DNA from: a virus
Strand: one strand, 5' to 3'
Virus record (IMG/VR): IMGVR_UViG_3300012954_002008
Span: 1-27,272 of that record
Length of the DNA: 27,272 nt
Made by a program: the position numbers and the translations under genes. Below the pieces are notes generated by a model. That model had not been told where the DNA came from. It searched no databases and worked only from the letters and a program-made list of their open reading frames with translations. Below, piece by piece: positions 17,913-25,068 of this stretch (position 1 is the stretch's first letter; every line of letters begins with the position of its first letter).

Positions 17913-19276
17913 GCGAAGTAGAAAGAATAAAGCAGATAATGCCAGAGGTCGATAAGATCTCTCCTACTTTCTGCTTGGCTAAATGGCACCACGTAACAAT
18001 ATATTTGCAAACAGGAGAAACACACAGTTGTTATCACCCAGCACCACATAAGATTCCGCTTGAAGGATTAATTGACAATCCAAGTCAACTACATAATACA
18101 CCGCAAAAGAAACAAGAACGTAAACAAATGCTTGAAGGCGAAAAGCCAAGCGGTTGTCAGTACTGTTGGAATATTGAATGTATGGGTAAGGACTATATTA
18201 GTGATAGACATATTAAAACAGCAAGTATATACACACCTAAACGTATTGAAGAAATAAAAAGCAATCCATGGGATTATAATATTAATCCAGAATACATTGA
18301 AATAAATTTTAGTAATGAATGTAATTTTAAATGCGGTTACTGCCATCCTAAGTTTAGCAGTAGATATTATAACGAAATTAAAAAAGAAGGTCCATATACA
18401 GATGTATCTGCACACCGTAATGACATTGATTGGTTTGAATTATATGAAGAAGAAACTAATCCTTATGTAGAAGCATGGTGGAAGTGGTGGCCAGAAGTTA
18501 GTAAGACACTAAACATCTTACGTGTTACAGGCGGCGAACCTTTAATGCACAAAAGTACTTGGCGTTTGTTTGACGAACTTGAAGCAAATCCTAAACCACA
18601 TATTCAAATTGAAGTAAACAGTAACATGGGTGTTAAGGAATCTCTTGTACACAAACTTGTAGAACGTGTAAAAGAACTTAAAGCAAAGAACTGTATAAGA
18701 AGTTTCAAACTATACACAAGTATAGATACTTGGGGACCTAAAGCAGAATACACAAGACGTGGATTAGATATTGAACTATGGGAAAAGAATTTAGATTACT
18801 ATCTAACTGAACTTGGTTATCCTGTAACGTTTATGATTACATTTAACTTGTTTGCTGTAACAAGTTTTGATTTATTGCTTAATAAAATACTTGAATGGCG
18901 TAAGAAGTACACAAGATCTAATGCAGGTGTACAATGGCAAAACATTAGATTTGATACTCCTTATCTAAAAGAGCCAATACAGTTTGACATGAACATATTA
19001 CCTAAGGATCAGTTTGTTCCGTACATGACAAGGCACCTACAGTTTATCGGAGACAACGTTGATGACAATGACCGCCATAAGTTTAGTTTGTTGGAGTATG
19101 AGCGTTTTAGACGTGTTGTAGACTATATGCGTACAACTACTTACGATGATAAGAAGTTAGCAATAGGACACAAAACTTTTTATAATTGGTTTACACAATA
19201 TGATAAACGTAGCGGTAGTAGTATTGTTAAAACTTTTCCAGAACTTAAAGAATTTTATGATTCTTGTAGATCTTAG
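17909..19276 (+). CDS. Radical SAM enzyme with N-terminal Cys cluster, 455 aa
   Basis: The radical SAM core carries the cluster cysteines Cys138, Cys142 and Cys145 (CNFKCGYC) and the SAM-contacting GGEP at about 208-211. Unusually, a second group of cysteines precedes the core: Cys22, Cys41 (THSCYHP), Cys83 and Cys86 (CQYC), with Cys91 close by, enough to bind an auxiliary Fe-S cluster. Such auxiliary ('twitch'-type) clusters usually follow the core. The TIYLQTGETHSCYHP pattern is one I recall from marine-phage twitch-domain radical SAM proteins. The reaction is not predictable; relatives modify peptides, sugars or cofactors. It ends in TAG and runs 32 bases into the 3' end of the opposite-strand glycosyltransferase gene. 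Confidence 0.85.
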   Translation: MSEVERIKQIMPEVDKISPTFCLAKWHHVTIYLQTGETHSCYHPAPHKIPLEGLIDNPSQLHNTPQKKQERKQMLEGEKPSGCQYCWNIECMGKDYISDRHIKTASIYTPKRIEEIKSNPWDYNINPEYIEINFSNECNFKCGYCHPKFSSRYYNEIKKEGPYTDVSAHRNDIDWFELYEEETNPYVEAWWKWWPEVSKTLNILRVTGGEPLMHKSTWRLFDELEANPKPHIQIEVNSNMGVKESLVHKLVERVKELKAKNCIRSFKLYTSIDTWGPKAEYTRRGLDIELWEKNLDYYLTELGYPVTFMITFNLFAVTSFDLLLNKILEWRKKYTRSNAGVQWQNIRFDTPYLKEPIQFDMNILPKDQFVPYMTRHLQFIGDNVDDNDRHKFSLLEYERFRRVVDYMRTTTYDDKKLAIGHKTFYNWFTQYDKRSGSSIVKTFPELKEFYDSCRS

Positions 19277-20264
19277 AAGCAAGAATTTGATTGTGTGTTA
19301 ACACATCATTCATTTCATTTAACATTTCTTTACAGTCATCAATACTTAATAACTTAATGCTATCTAACAAGTAACGTATTTTGTTCATACGTTTTGTATG
19401 ATCTTCTTCAGTATCGTAACTTTCGTCCCAAGTAAATGTTTTAAATCCTAACTCACGAATGTATTCTAATGTATAAGGTGGTGCAACGCAAACAAAAGGA
19501 CGTTTATGTATCATTGCGTTAACAGTTTTCTCACTAAAGTTTCCTGTAGGCTGATAGAAACGTGTTTCGTTTGCCACAACGCAAAAACTTTTTTCATAGT
19601 AAGCAGATAAACTTGCTGGTCCGTTTAGTTGTCCTATAGGCCATTTTTTATGTGCAGGGTCTACACTTTGTAATTCTGTATCAATGCTTAATGCTGGATC
19701 ACTAAATGCCCAACTATAGTAACCTGGTGTATCTTGTAAATGTTCTATTATCAAACGTCTGTGTAAACTATAACGCCAATTAGGACAAATAAAGTGTTTA
19801 TCAATATTGTTGTTAACATTAACAATACCGCCGTTAAATTGATTGCGTAAAAATATATCAAAACATTTAAGTTCAAACGGATAGTAATCTATATGTTTGT
19901 TTACATTATAATCACAAGTGTATACAGTAATTTCTGCATTTAGTTTTTTACTAAATTCTAAAATGCTGTCTAATTCATCAGCACGTAATTTTTCTCCGCC
20001 TTGAAATTCGCTAAAGAAATCTCTGTTATGCTTTTTACCATCTTCGTATAATGTTAATGGTTCGTACAAATATATGTTAAGTTTTTTAAGTTTCTTTACC
20101 ATTTTAGGAGTAAGAGGAAACTTATCAAAGTCTATATTATTTGTACCTGTGTATATAATAAAAGGATCTTTAGGAAACCAATGTTCAAACAGTTCAGTAA
20201 ACATTGAACCTAACTTTGTAGATTTTACAGGAAGGTTACCCCAGAATATATCTTGTTTGAACAT
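19245..20264 (-). CDS. Probable glycosyltransferase, exostosin/fucosyltransferase-like C-terminus, 339 aa
   Basis: Last gene of the minus-strand operon. The C-terminal half has the sequence pattern of nucleotide-sugar transferases with a GT-B-like fold: FCVVANETRF, then FSEKTVNAMIHKRPFV near 243-258 and YIRELGFKTF near 268-277. That is the FSEKT..P..PF..LGF arrangement seen in exostosin- and GT10-like enzymes. A basic segment CPNWRYSLHRRLII near 160-173 may contact phosphate groups. It would use an activated sugar in the cytoplasm, and its place after three sugar-modifying genes makes it the likely transfer step. The start shares one base with the upstream stop (TAATG), implying coupled translation. 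Alternative: a non-catalytic relative; substrate unknown. Confidence 0.65.
   Translation of the reverse strand: MFKQDIFWGNLPVKSTKLGSMFTELFEHWFPKDPFIIYTGTNNIDFDKFPLTPKMVKKLKKLNIYLYEPLTLYEDGKKHNRDFFSEFQGGEKLRADELDSILEFSKKLNAEITVYTCDYNVNKHIDYYPFELKCFDIFLRNQFNGGIVNVNNNIDKHFICPNWRYSLHRRLIIEHLQDTPGYYSWAFSDPALSIDTELQSVDPAHKKWPIGQLNGPASLSAYYEKSFCVVANETRFYQPTGNFSEKTVNAMIHKRPFVCVAPPYTLEYIRELGFKTFTWDESYDTEEDHTKRMNKIRYLLDSIKLLSIDDCKEMLNEMNDVLTHNQILASKIYKNHKIL
19260..19286. terminator. Inverted repeat at convergent gene ends, possible bidirectional terminator
   Basis: ATTCTTG (19260-19266) and CAAGAAT (19280-19286) can form a 7 bp AT-rich stem with a 13-base loop holding an AGATCT palindrome. It sits where two convergent genes overlap, where a bidirectional terminator is expected. 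No clear U-tract follows and the stem is short, so the call is weak. Confidence 0.25.
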
Positions 20265-20758
20265 TACCAGTAAGTGCCGGTGATTTGTAAAGTGTATCTT
20301 GGATCAACTCCAATGTTGCTGGCCGCATGTGGAGTATCAGGTTGCCATAAAACATATTCACCTGCCTTCCAATTTACAAATGCTTTACTATCTACTTCAA
20401 AGTAGTGTCCTGGTTTCCAGTCTTCTAAGAAAACAATAGCACGTCTTACTTCGTCACGCTTTTTATTAAACACTTTACAATATGTATTATAATGATCAAC
20501 GTGTGTAGGCATGATATCTAACGTATCCATTTTATAAAATACAAAACCAGGATTATGTAAATTAAGTAATTGTGCTACTTGAATTGCATAGTCAGGCATT
20601 GGATTACGACTGTCATACATTTTGCCTGTTGTATTTTCATGCGTATAGCCTTGCTTACGCCAAGTGTCAGACTCTGCACCTGTAATAGGTTGTCTAACGT
20701 AATTGAAGTATTTGTATCCTTCGTCCCATATTACAGGACATTTACCTTTAGTCCACAT
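20264..20758 (-). CDS. 2OG-Fe(II) oxygenase-like protein, 164 aa
   Basis: A compact double-stranded beta-helix protein. The iron ligands would be His86 and Asp88 (THVDHYNTY) and His144 (DTPHAASN), with Arg154 (RYTLQIT) placed to bind 2-oxoglutarate. The strands between them, AIVFLEDWKPGHYFEV and GEYVLWQPDTPHA, fit the fold, and the HxD..H..R spacing is typical of small phage and prolyl/asparaginyl-hydroxylase-like dioxygenases. It probably hydroxylates or oxidises a small molecule or a protein residue. Here it sits between an amidinotransferase and a glycosyltransferase, so a sugar intermediate is a reasonable guess. It overlaps the upstream gene by 11 bases and the downstream by one. The length is at the short end of the family but the core is complete. 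Confidence 0.75.
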   Translation of the reverse strand: MWTKGKCPVIWDEGYKYFNYVRQPITGAESDTWRKQGYTHENTTGKMYDSRNPMPDYAIQVAQLLNLHNPGFVFYKMDTLDIMPTHVDHYNTYCKVFNKKRDEVRRAIVFLEDWKPGHYFEVDSKAFVNWKAGEYVLWQPDTPHAASNIGVDPRYTLQITGTYW

Positions 20759-21716
20759 CTCTTTTTGTATCCAATGTTACGCAGTGAAATCCACCGCCAA
20801 GTGTACGTTGATGTCGCATTGGTAACATAGCACACTCTATTCCGTGGTGCTCAAGAAGGTGTCTTAGATCCTCTTGGTGTTCTTCTAATGCAACTAACTT
20901 TGTATTTACACTAAACAAGTTCATGTTAATCCATGTACTTGCATTACACCATTTAGGATAGTGTCCAATGTCTACAGGTTCAGGACACCATATAATATCC
21001 CAATTTCTAAATGGCTCAGGTAAGTCTTCTCTTACTTTTATTCTACTTGGATTAACAAGTAATAATCCTTCACGTAAAAATGCAACAGTACTGTCAATAT
21101 GCATGTAACTATAAACATTTTGTAATAGGTTTACTTTAGCAGTAGCACCTAAGGCACCTTGTAATAAATTTGCACCTAACTTGTTTGCACTATTACTAAC
21201 CAAGTATAACAGTTGGTCGTTTGCACGAATTATATTCGCGGCATCAAAAGCAGGACTGTATTCATTAAGTGCTAAAATATCTTTATTGCCAATACATTCT
21301 TTGTTGTATAATTGACTTTCGTTGAAGCAACGTATTTCTTTTGGATTATCTAAATGATCTTCAAATGCTCTCCACTCGCCTTTTCTTGCACGTATAGGCA
21401 TTGGTGTAGCAAGTGTTAAGTTACCATGTATAAACACACTGTCTCGAGGACAGTAATTATAGTAATGACAATCTGTTTTCTCTGGACGTACAACTTCTAC
21501 ACTTTCTGCTTGTAAAAATTTTACAAATGTTTCTAAGTCTTCATTTGCTTCTTCAATAACTTTACTTGGATAAGGACCTTTGATAATTTCTGTTTCGTCT
21601 TTTTTATCTGCAAAATTAACACAACGTAAACTAATATCTATATCATAAGGTATCTTGGCTTTGTCTGCAATGCCAACAATTACTTTTCTAAGTTGTCCCC
21701 ATTCGTTTGTGTTCAT
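20748..21716 (-). CDS. Amidinotransferase, glycine/inosamine type, 322 aa
   Basis: The fold is the pentein family, in which an amidino group is moved from arginine to an amine through a cysteine thioester. Conserved features appear in order: Arg91-Asp92 (CPRDS), Asp158 (PAFDAAN), His206 (YMHIDST) and Cys312 (GGGFHCVTLD). Asp158, His206 and Cys312 align with the Asp-His-Cys triad of glycine amidinotransferase, whose motifs are FDAAD, HID and FHC. The ending right after the catalytic cysteine, TLDTKRDVD, is normal for the family. Arginine deiminases share the triad, but the MHIDST and FHCVT forms favour transfer. The preceding gene makes an amine by transamination, so the acceptor may be an amino sugar. 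It overlaps its neighbours by 4 and 11 bases. Confidence 0.85.
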   Translation of the reverse strand: MNTNEWGQLRKVIVGIADKAKIPYDIDISLRCVNFADKKDETEIIKGPYPSKVIEEANEDLETFVKFLQAESVEVVRPEKTDCHYYNYCPRDSVFIHGNLTLATPMPIRARKGEWRAFEDHLDNPKEIRCFNESQLYNKECIGNKDILALNEYSPAFDAANIIRANDQLLYLVSNSANKLGANLLQGALGATAKVNLLQNVYSYMHIDSTVAFLREGLLLVNPSRIKVREDLPEPFRNWDIIWCPEPVDIGHYPKWCNASTWINMNLFSVNTKLVALEEHQEDLRHLLEHHGIECAMLPMRHQRTLGGGFHCVTLDTKRDVD

Positions 21717-22297
21717 TTAAAAACCTTCATGTCAGGAAGATATGGATAATCATTACTGCTCCATTCCTTTGTTGGTTCAGTAACGTTTTCTAATTTTTCA
21801 ATACCAAGTTGTGCAGTTTCTGGAGTCATATAATAATGATATCCTATGTATTGAATGTCTTGTTCGCCCCATGGCTTATCATCTGTTCTACCATCATGTG
21901 CCATTGCTTTTAATACTGCATAGTCTGTTTCATTAGGACATAATATTGCACCGCCTCTACCTAAACTTAACATTTTCTTATGTTGAAAACTTAAACACTT
22001 ATAGGTATTAGGCATATAACTATTACGTTTGAAACTAACAGCACCGTCTATAATTCTTGTACCACCTAATACATATTCTTCTGTCCAAGAAGCATCAACA
22101 AACTCCCAATCAATGTTTAACTTCATTAATGTAAATGGAATACTAATATACGTTCTTGTAGGTATCTTTACGTGGTTAGGCTTTAGATATCGTAAGCAAA
22201 GTTCAATAGAATGGGTGCAACTATCCGTTGCTACGGCAAATGGTGCATTATAATACTCTGCAATGCGTTTTTCGAACTCTTTCACGGTTTCAAACAT
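21713..22297 (-). CDS. Minimal DegT/DnrJ/EryC1/StrS-type aminotransferase, 194 aa
   Basis: A PLP-dependent sugar aminotransferase-like protein. Numbering from the upstream ATG at 22303, I see a phosphate-binding DSCTHSIEL at 27-35, an Asp86-Gly-Ala motif that would pair with the PLP ring nitrogen, and SFQHKKMLSLGRGGAI at 105-120. Lys110 aligns with the catalytic lysine of SFHPTKN, and GRGGA with the conserved GEGGA (Glu replaced by Arg). The family is normally 370-400 residues with the lysine near 185, so both ends and the C-terminal domain are shortened; I recall other marine-phage members this short. I chose ATG 22297, not 22303, because the late promoter covers 22303-22310; 22297 leaves no leader. 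The ATGA overlap couples it to the amidinotransferase. A non-catalytic role is possible. Confidence 0.75.
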   Translation of the reverse strand: MFETVKEFEKRIAEYYNAPFAVATDSCTHSIELCLRYLKPNHVKIPTRTYISIPFTLMKLNIDWEFVDASWTEEYVLGGTRIIDGAVSFKRNSYMPNTYKCLSFQHKKMLSLGRGGAILCPNETDYAVLKAMAHDGRTDDKPWGEQDIQYIGYHYYMTPETAQLGIEKLENVTEPTKEWSSNDYPYLPDMKVFK

Positions 22298-22302
22298 ACA
22301 CA

Positions 22303-22310
22303 TATTTATA
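22303..22310 (-). promoter_or_regulatory. Perfect T4-type late promoter element TATAAATA for minus operon
   Basis: Read on the minus strand, 22310-22303 is TATAAATA, an exact match to the T4 late consensus recognised by the phage gp55 sigma. I noticed no other exact match in the window. Five bases separate it from ATG 22297, which is where T4 spacing would put the first transcribed base, so the mRNA would have essentially no leader. It is well placed to drive the four-gene operon ending at 19245. Confidence 0.7.
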
Positions 22311-22394
22311 TGCGTAGTTAATAAGTAATAGTGTGAGTGAAATTATTAAATTATCCGTATGGTCTGAAAAATATCAAAATATTGGAGAGAACGC
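22311..22394. other. Divergent intergenic region
   Basis: Eighty-four AT-rich bases separate the minus operon from the plus-strand dehydrogenase. For the plus strand I see a strong ribosome-binding site GGAGAG (22384-22389) five bases before ATG 22395, but no late-promoter match. The plus promoter is therefore not identified; AT-rich stretches such as TTATTAAATTAT could serve an early or host-type promoter. No hairpin stands out. Confidence 0.35.
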
Positions 22395-23579
22395 ATGAAC
22401 ATAGGATTTATAGGAGTCGGTAAACTCGGAATACCATGTGCAGAAGAAATAGTCAAAAAAGGTCATACAGTTTTTGGTTATGATACTGCTAAAATTACCA
22501 GCGAATTAATTATACAAAAACCTACAATCAAAGATGCAGTAACTGGTGCAGACATTGTGTTTGTTGCAGTACCAACACCGCATCACGAAGACTATGACGG
22601 TAGACGTCCTACAAGTCATTTACCACCAAAAGATTTTAATTACGATATTGTAAATGATGTTCTTGAAGAAGCAGACATGCATATGACAAAGGATCAATTG
22701 CTTGTTCTTATCAGTACAGTATTACCAGGTACAACACGTAGAGAATTTGTACCACGTGTTACACATACACGTTTTGTATATAACCCATATCTAATTGCAA
22801 TGGGTACTGTAGGTTGGGATATGATTAATCCTGAGATGGTAATGATAGGAACTGACGATGGTAGCGAAACAGGTGACGCAAAACAATTAAAAGAATTTTA
22901 TCAAAGCATTATGGAAAATGATCCACGCTATGTTATAGGAACATATGACGAGTGTGAATGTATCAAAGTGTTTTACAATACATTTATTTCTACTAAATTA
23001 AGTTTTGTTAATATGATTCAAGATGTTGCACAACGTCAAGGTAACATTAATGTTGACGTAGTAACAAAAGCCTTAGCAGAAAGTACACAACGTATAATGA
23101 GTCCTGCATATATGACAGCAGGCATGGGCGATGGCGGCAGTTGCCACCCAAGAGATAATATTGCTTTACGTTACATGGCAAAAGAATTAAATTTAGAATA
23201 TGATATCTTTGATAACATTATGAAAGCAAGAGAAATACAAGCAAAAAATCTTGCAAAGTTTGTTGTTGAAACAAAAAAGAAATATGGCGGTAGCATTTTC
23301 TTAAATGGTATATCATACAAACCAGGCGTACCTTACATTGACGGAAGTTATGCACTGCTTGTTGATCACTATGTTAAGGAACTTGGACACAGTATGATTT
23401 ACATTGATCCACTTGCAAGTGAAATGCCAAGTAGCCAAGTAAGCCTTGGAGGTATTATTTTACTTGCACACCCAACTCCATACTTAGATTACTCAACAGA
23501 CTCAGTGTTTATTGATCCGTGGAGAAAAATGAAACCTGATCCTAAGTATCTTGTCATACAATACGGAAACACAAGATAA
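22395..23579 (+). CDS. UDP-glucose/GDP-mannose dehydrogenase family protein, altered active site, 394 aa
   Basis: The three-domain layout is intact at normal length. The NAD site is GVGKLG at residues 7-12, Asp30 ends the second strand, and VAVPTP sits near 57. Lys191 and Asn195 (KVFYN) align with catalytic Lys and Asn of UDP-glucose dehydrogenase, and Cys250 with Asp254 in GGSCHPRD align with the thiol nucleophile and its aspartate; the usual Lys before that Asp is Arg253. The PEFL motif that supplies a catalytic Glu in the family is NPYLIAM here (residues 130-136). The reaction may therefore be a single oxidation, or use an unusual substrate. GGAGAG upstream gives a clear start. The stop overlaps the next start by one base. 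Confidence 0.85.
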   Translation: MNIGFIGVGKLGIPCAEEIVKKGHTVFGYDTAKITSELIIQKPTIKDAVTGADIVFVAVPTPHHEDYDGRRPTSHLPPKDFNYDIVNDVLEEADMHMTKDQLLVLISTVLPGTTRREFVPRVTHTRFVYNPYLIAMGTVGWDMINPEMVMIGTDDGSETGDAKQLKEFYQSIMENDPRYVIGTYDECECIKVFYNTFISTKLSFVNMIQDVAQRQGNINVDVVTKALAESTQRIMSPAYMTAGMGDGGSCHPRDNIALRYMAKELNLEYDIFDNIMKAREIQAKNLAKFVVETKKKYGGSIFLNGISYKPGVPYIDGSYALLVDHYVKELGHSMIYIDPLASEMPSSQVSLGGIILLAHPTPYLDYSTDSVFIDPWRKMKPDPKYLVIQYGNTR

Positions 23580-24391
23580 TGTTTTACACAAAGGATCAAC
23601 CGTTACTGTACTTTCCTGAGATAGCAGGTAAAAGTTTGCACTGGTATTGTGGTGACGATTTAGTAAACTACAGTCAGTACAACAAAGAAGGTTGGGAATA
23701 TTATAATACTGCTGATAAGTTAGAATACAACTTTAACAGTCTTGGATATCGTACAAAAGAATTAACGGGTCTTAATAACGATTATATTTTAGTGTTCGGG
23801 TGCAGTTATACTGAAGGCGTAGGTTTATACGAACATCAAATATGGTGTAATAAAATTAGCAAGATGTACGGTATAGACGTAATAAACTTAGCCAAAGCAG
23901 GTACAGGACCTGATATTGTTGCGTTAAATACACAATTATTCATAAAGAACAAATTTGTACTTCCTAAATGCGTCTTAATTCAATGGCCACACTCGTCGCG
24001 AAAAAGTTTTGCATACGTTGAAAGGAAGTTATTTACTAACACAATAAGATTAGAAGATAGAAATATTAACTTTGTTCCAGACGGAACTGAAGAAGAATAC
24101 GAGATGATGGACTCAGTTTGGTATCATAAACGCTGGGCTCATGAAGAAGGACAAATGAATTATGAGAATTTGTATCATCTAAATAGTGTAAACAATATAT
24201 GGAACGCACTTGGTGTGCCTGTACATAATTGGACATTTCAATCAGACTTTAAAACAAAGTATGACAAGGATATGGTACAAACAGTAAAAACAAAGATGAC
24301 TGGTCGTGCAAGAGATATGGCTCATGACGGAGAAAGCATACACAACCAAGTTGTCGCACAAATAAAGGATAAAGTAAAATGTATGATATAG
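23579..24391 (+). CDS. SGNH/GDSL-like hydrolase, 270 aa
   Basis: The four blocks of an SGNH hydrolase can be traced. Block I is FGCSYTEGVGL with Ser76 as nucleophile, block II is the Gly of NLAKAGTG near 108, block III falls near IQWPHSSRK (about 134-142) without a clear Asn, and block V is Asp246-x-x-His249 in ARDMAHDG. Upstream, residues 17-40 (GKSLHWYCGDDLVNYSQYN) are a pattern I recall from marine-phage members. Such enzymes remove or move acyl groups on glycans or lipids, so O-acetyl trimming of a surface sugar is plausible. No signal peptide is seen. It starts one base inside the upstream gene and ends 13 bases inside the next. Confidence 0.75.
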   Translation: MFYTKDQPLLYFPEIAGKSLHWYCGDDLVNYSQYNKEGWEYYNTADKLEYNFNSLGYRTKELTGLNNDYILVFGCSYTEGVGLYEHQIWCNKISKMYGIDVINLAKAGTGPDIVALNTQLFIKNKFVLPKCVLIQWPHSSRKSFAYVERKLFTNTIRLEDRNINFVPDGTEEEYEMMDSVWYHKRWAHEEGQMNYENLYHLNSVNNIWNALGVPVHNWTFQSDFKTKYDKDMVQTVKTKMTGRARDMAHDGESIHNQVVAQIKDKVKCMI

Positions 24392-25068
24392 TCTTCATAA
24401 GTTACGGCGAACCAAACGCTGATGAAAACTGGAAACATATTAAGCAAATGTTTCCTATGGCAAAACGTGTAAAAGATGTTAAAGGTTTACATCAAGCACA
24501 CATTGCCGCGGCTAAAAAATGTTTTACAAAAATGTTCTGGGTTATTGATGCTGATGCAGAGTTAATGCCAGACTTTGATTTTAATTTTGAGGTTTCCGAG
24601 TGGGATTTAGAAACAGTTCATGTATGGCGAAGTATAAATCCAATCAACGACTTGGAATACGGGTATGGAGGTGTTAAGTTATTACCGCGATCACTCACAC
24701 TGAACATGGACACTTCCATGCCCGACATGACTACAAGTATCAGTGATAAGTTCAAAGCAATGCCAGAGATAAGTTGCGTAACAGGATTTAACACTGATCC
24801 TTTGAGTACTTGGCGTGGAGCATTTAGAGAATGTGCAAAATTAGCAAGTAAAACTATTCCAGGACAAGTAGATGAAGAAACAGAGAAGCGTTTAGAAACA
24901 TGGCTTACTGTTGGTGCTGACAGACAGTACGGAAAGATTGCAATGCACGGAGCGGCATGTGGTAAGCAATTTGGAGAACACTATAGAGGCAATGTAGAAG
25001 CACTTGCAATGTTAAATGATTTTGATTATTTAGAAGAGGAGTTTAATGAACACAAAGATTCCTTTTAA
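24379..25068 (+). CDS. Glycosyltransferase-like protein, SYxEPNAxENW type, 229 aa
   Basis: This is the paralogue of the gene at 16783. The start reads MYDIVFISYGEPNADENW, with AKRVKDVKGLHQAHIAAAKK and an Asp57-Ala58-Asp59 metal motif (FWVIDADAEL). Later landmarks match the longer relative: GYGGVKLLPR near 94, WRGAFRECAKLA near 144-155, WLTVGADRQYG near 174. It is about 65 residues shorter, mostly in the middle and C-terminal region. AAGGATAA lies just before the ATG. It is followed at 25046 by a radical SAM gene, the same pairing as at 16783-19276. The probable role is transfer of a sugar to a protein or glycan; the acceptor is not known. Confidence 0.75.
   Translation: MYDIVFISYGEPNADENWKHIKQMFPMAKRVKDVKGLHQAHIAAAKKCFTKMFWVIDADAELMPDFDFNFEVSEWDLETVHVWRSINPINDLEYGYGGVKLLPRSLTLNMDTSMPDMTTSISDKFKAMPEISCVTGFNTDPLSTWRGAFRECAKLASKTIPGQVDEETEKRLETWLTVGADRQYGKIAMHGAACGKQFGEHYRGNVEALAMLNDFDYLEEEFNEHKDSF

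Noticed and set aside
19294-19305. Perfect 12-base palindrome TGTGTTAACACA
   Set aside because: Inside coding sequence of the minus-strand glycosyltransferase, no loop, no second copy noticed; could be chance.
20570-20830. Open plus-strand frame of 86 codons opposite the oxygenase and amidinotransferase
   Set aside because: Antisense to two genes with intact catalytic motifs; no ribosome-binding site or family pattern.
22301-22303. ATG at 22303 as start of the aminotransferase
   Set aside because: It lies within the TATAAATA element and upstream of any expected transcription start; ATG 22297 fits better.
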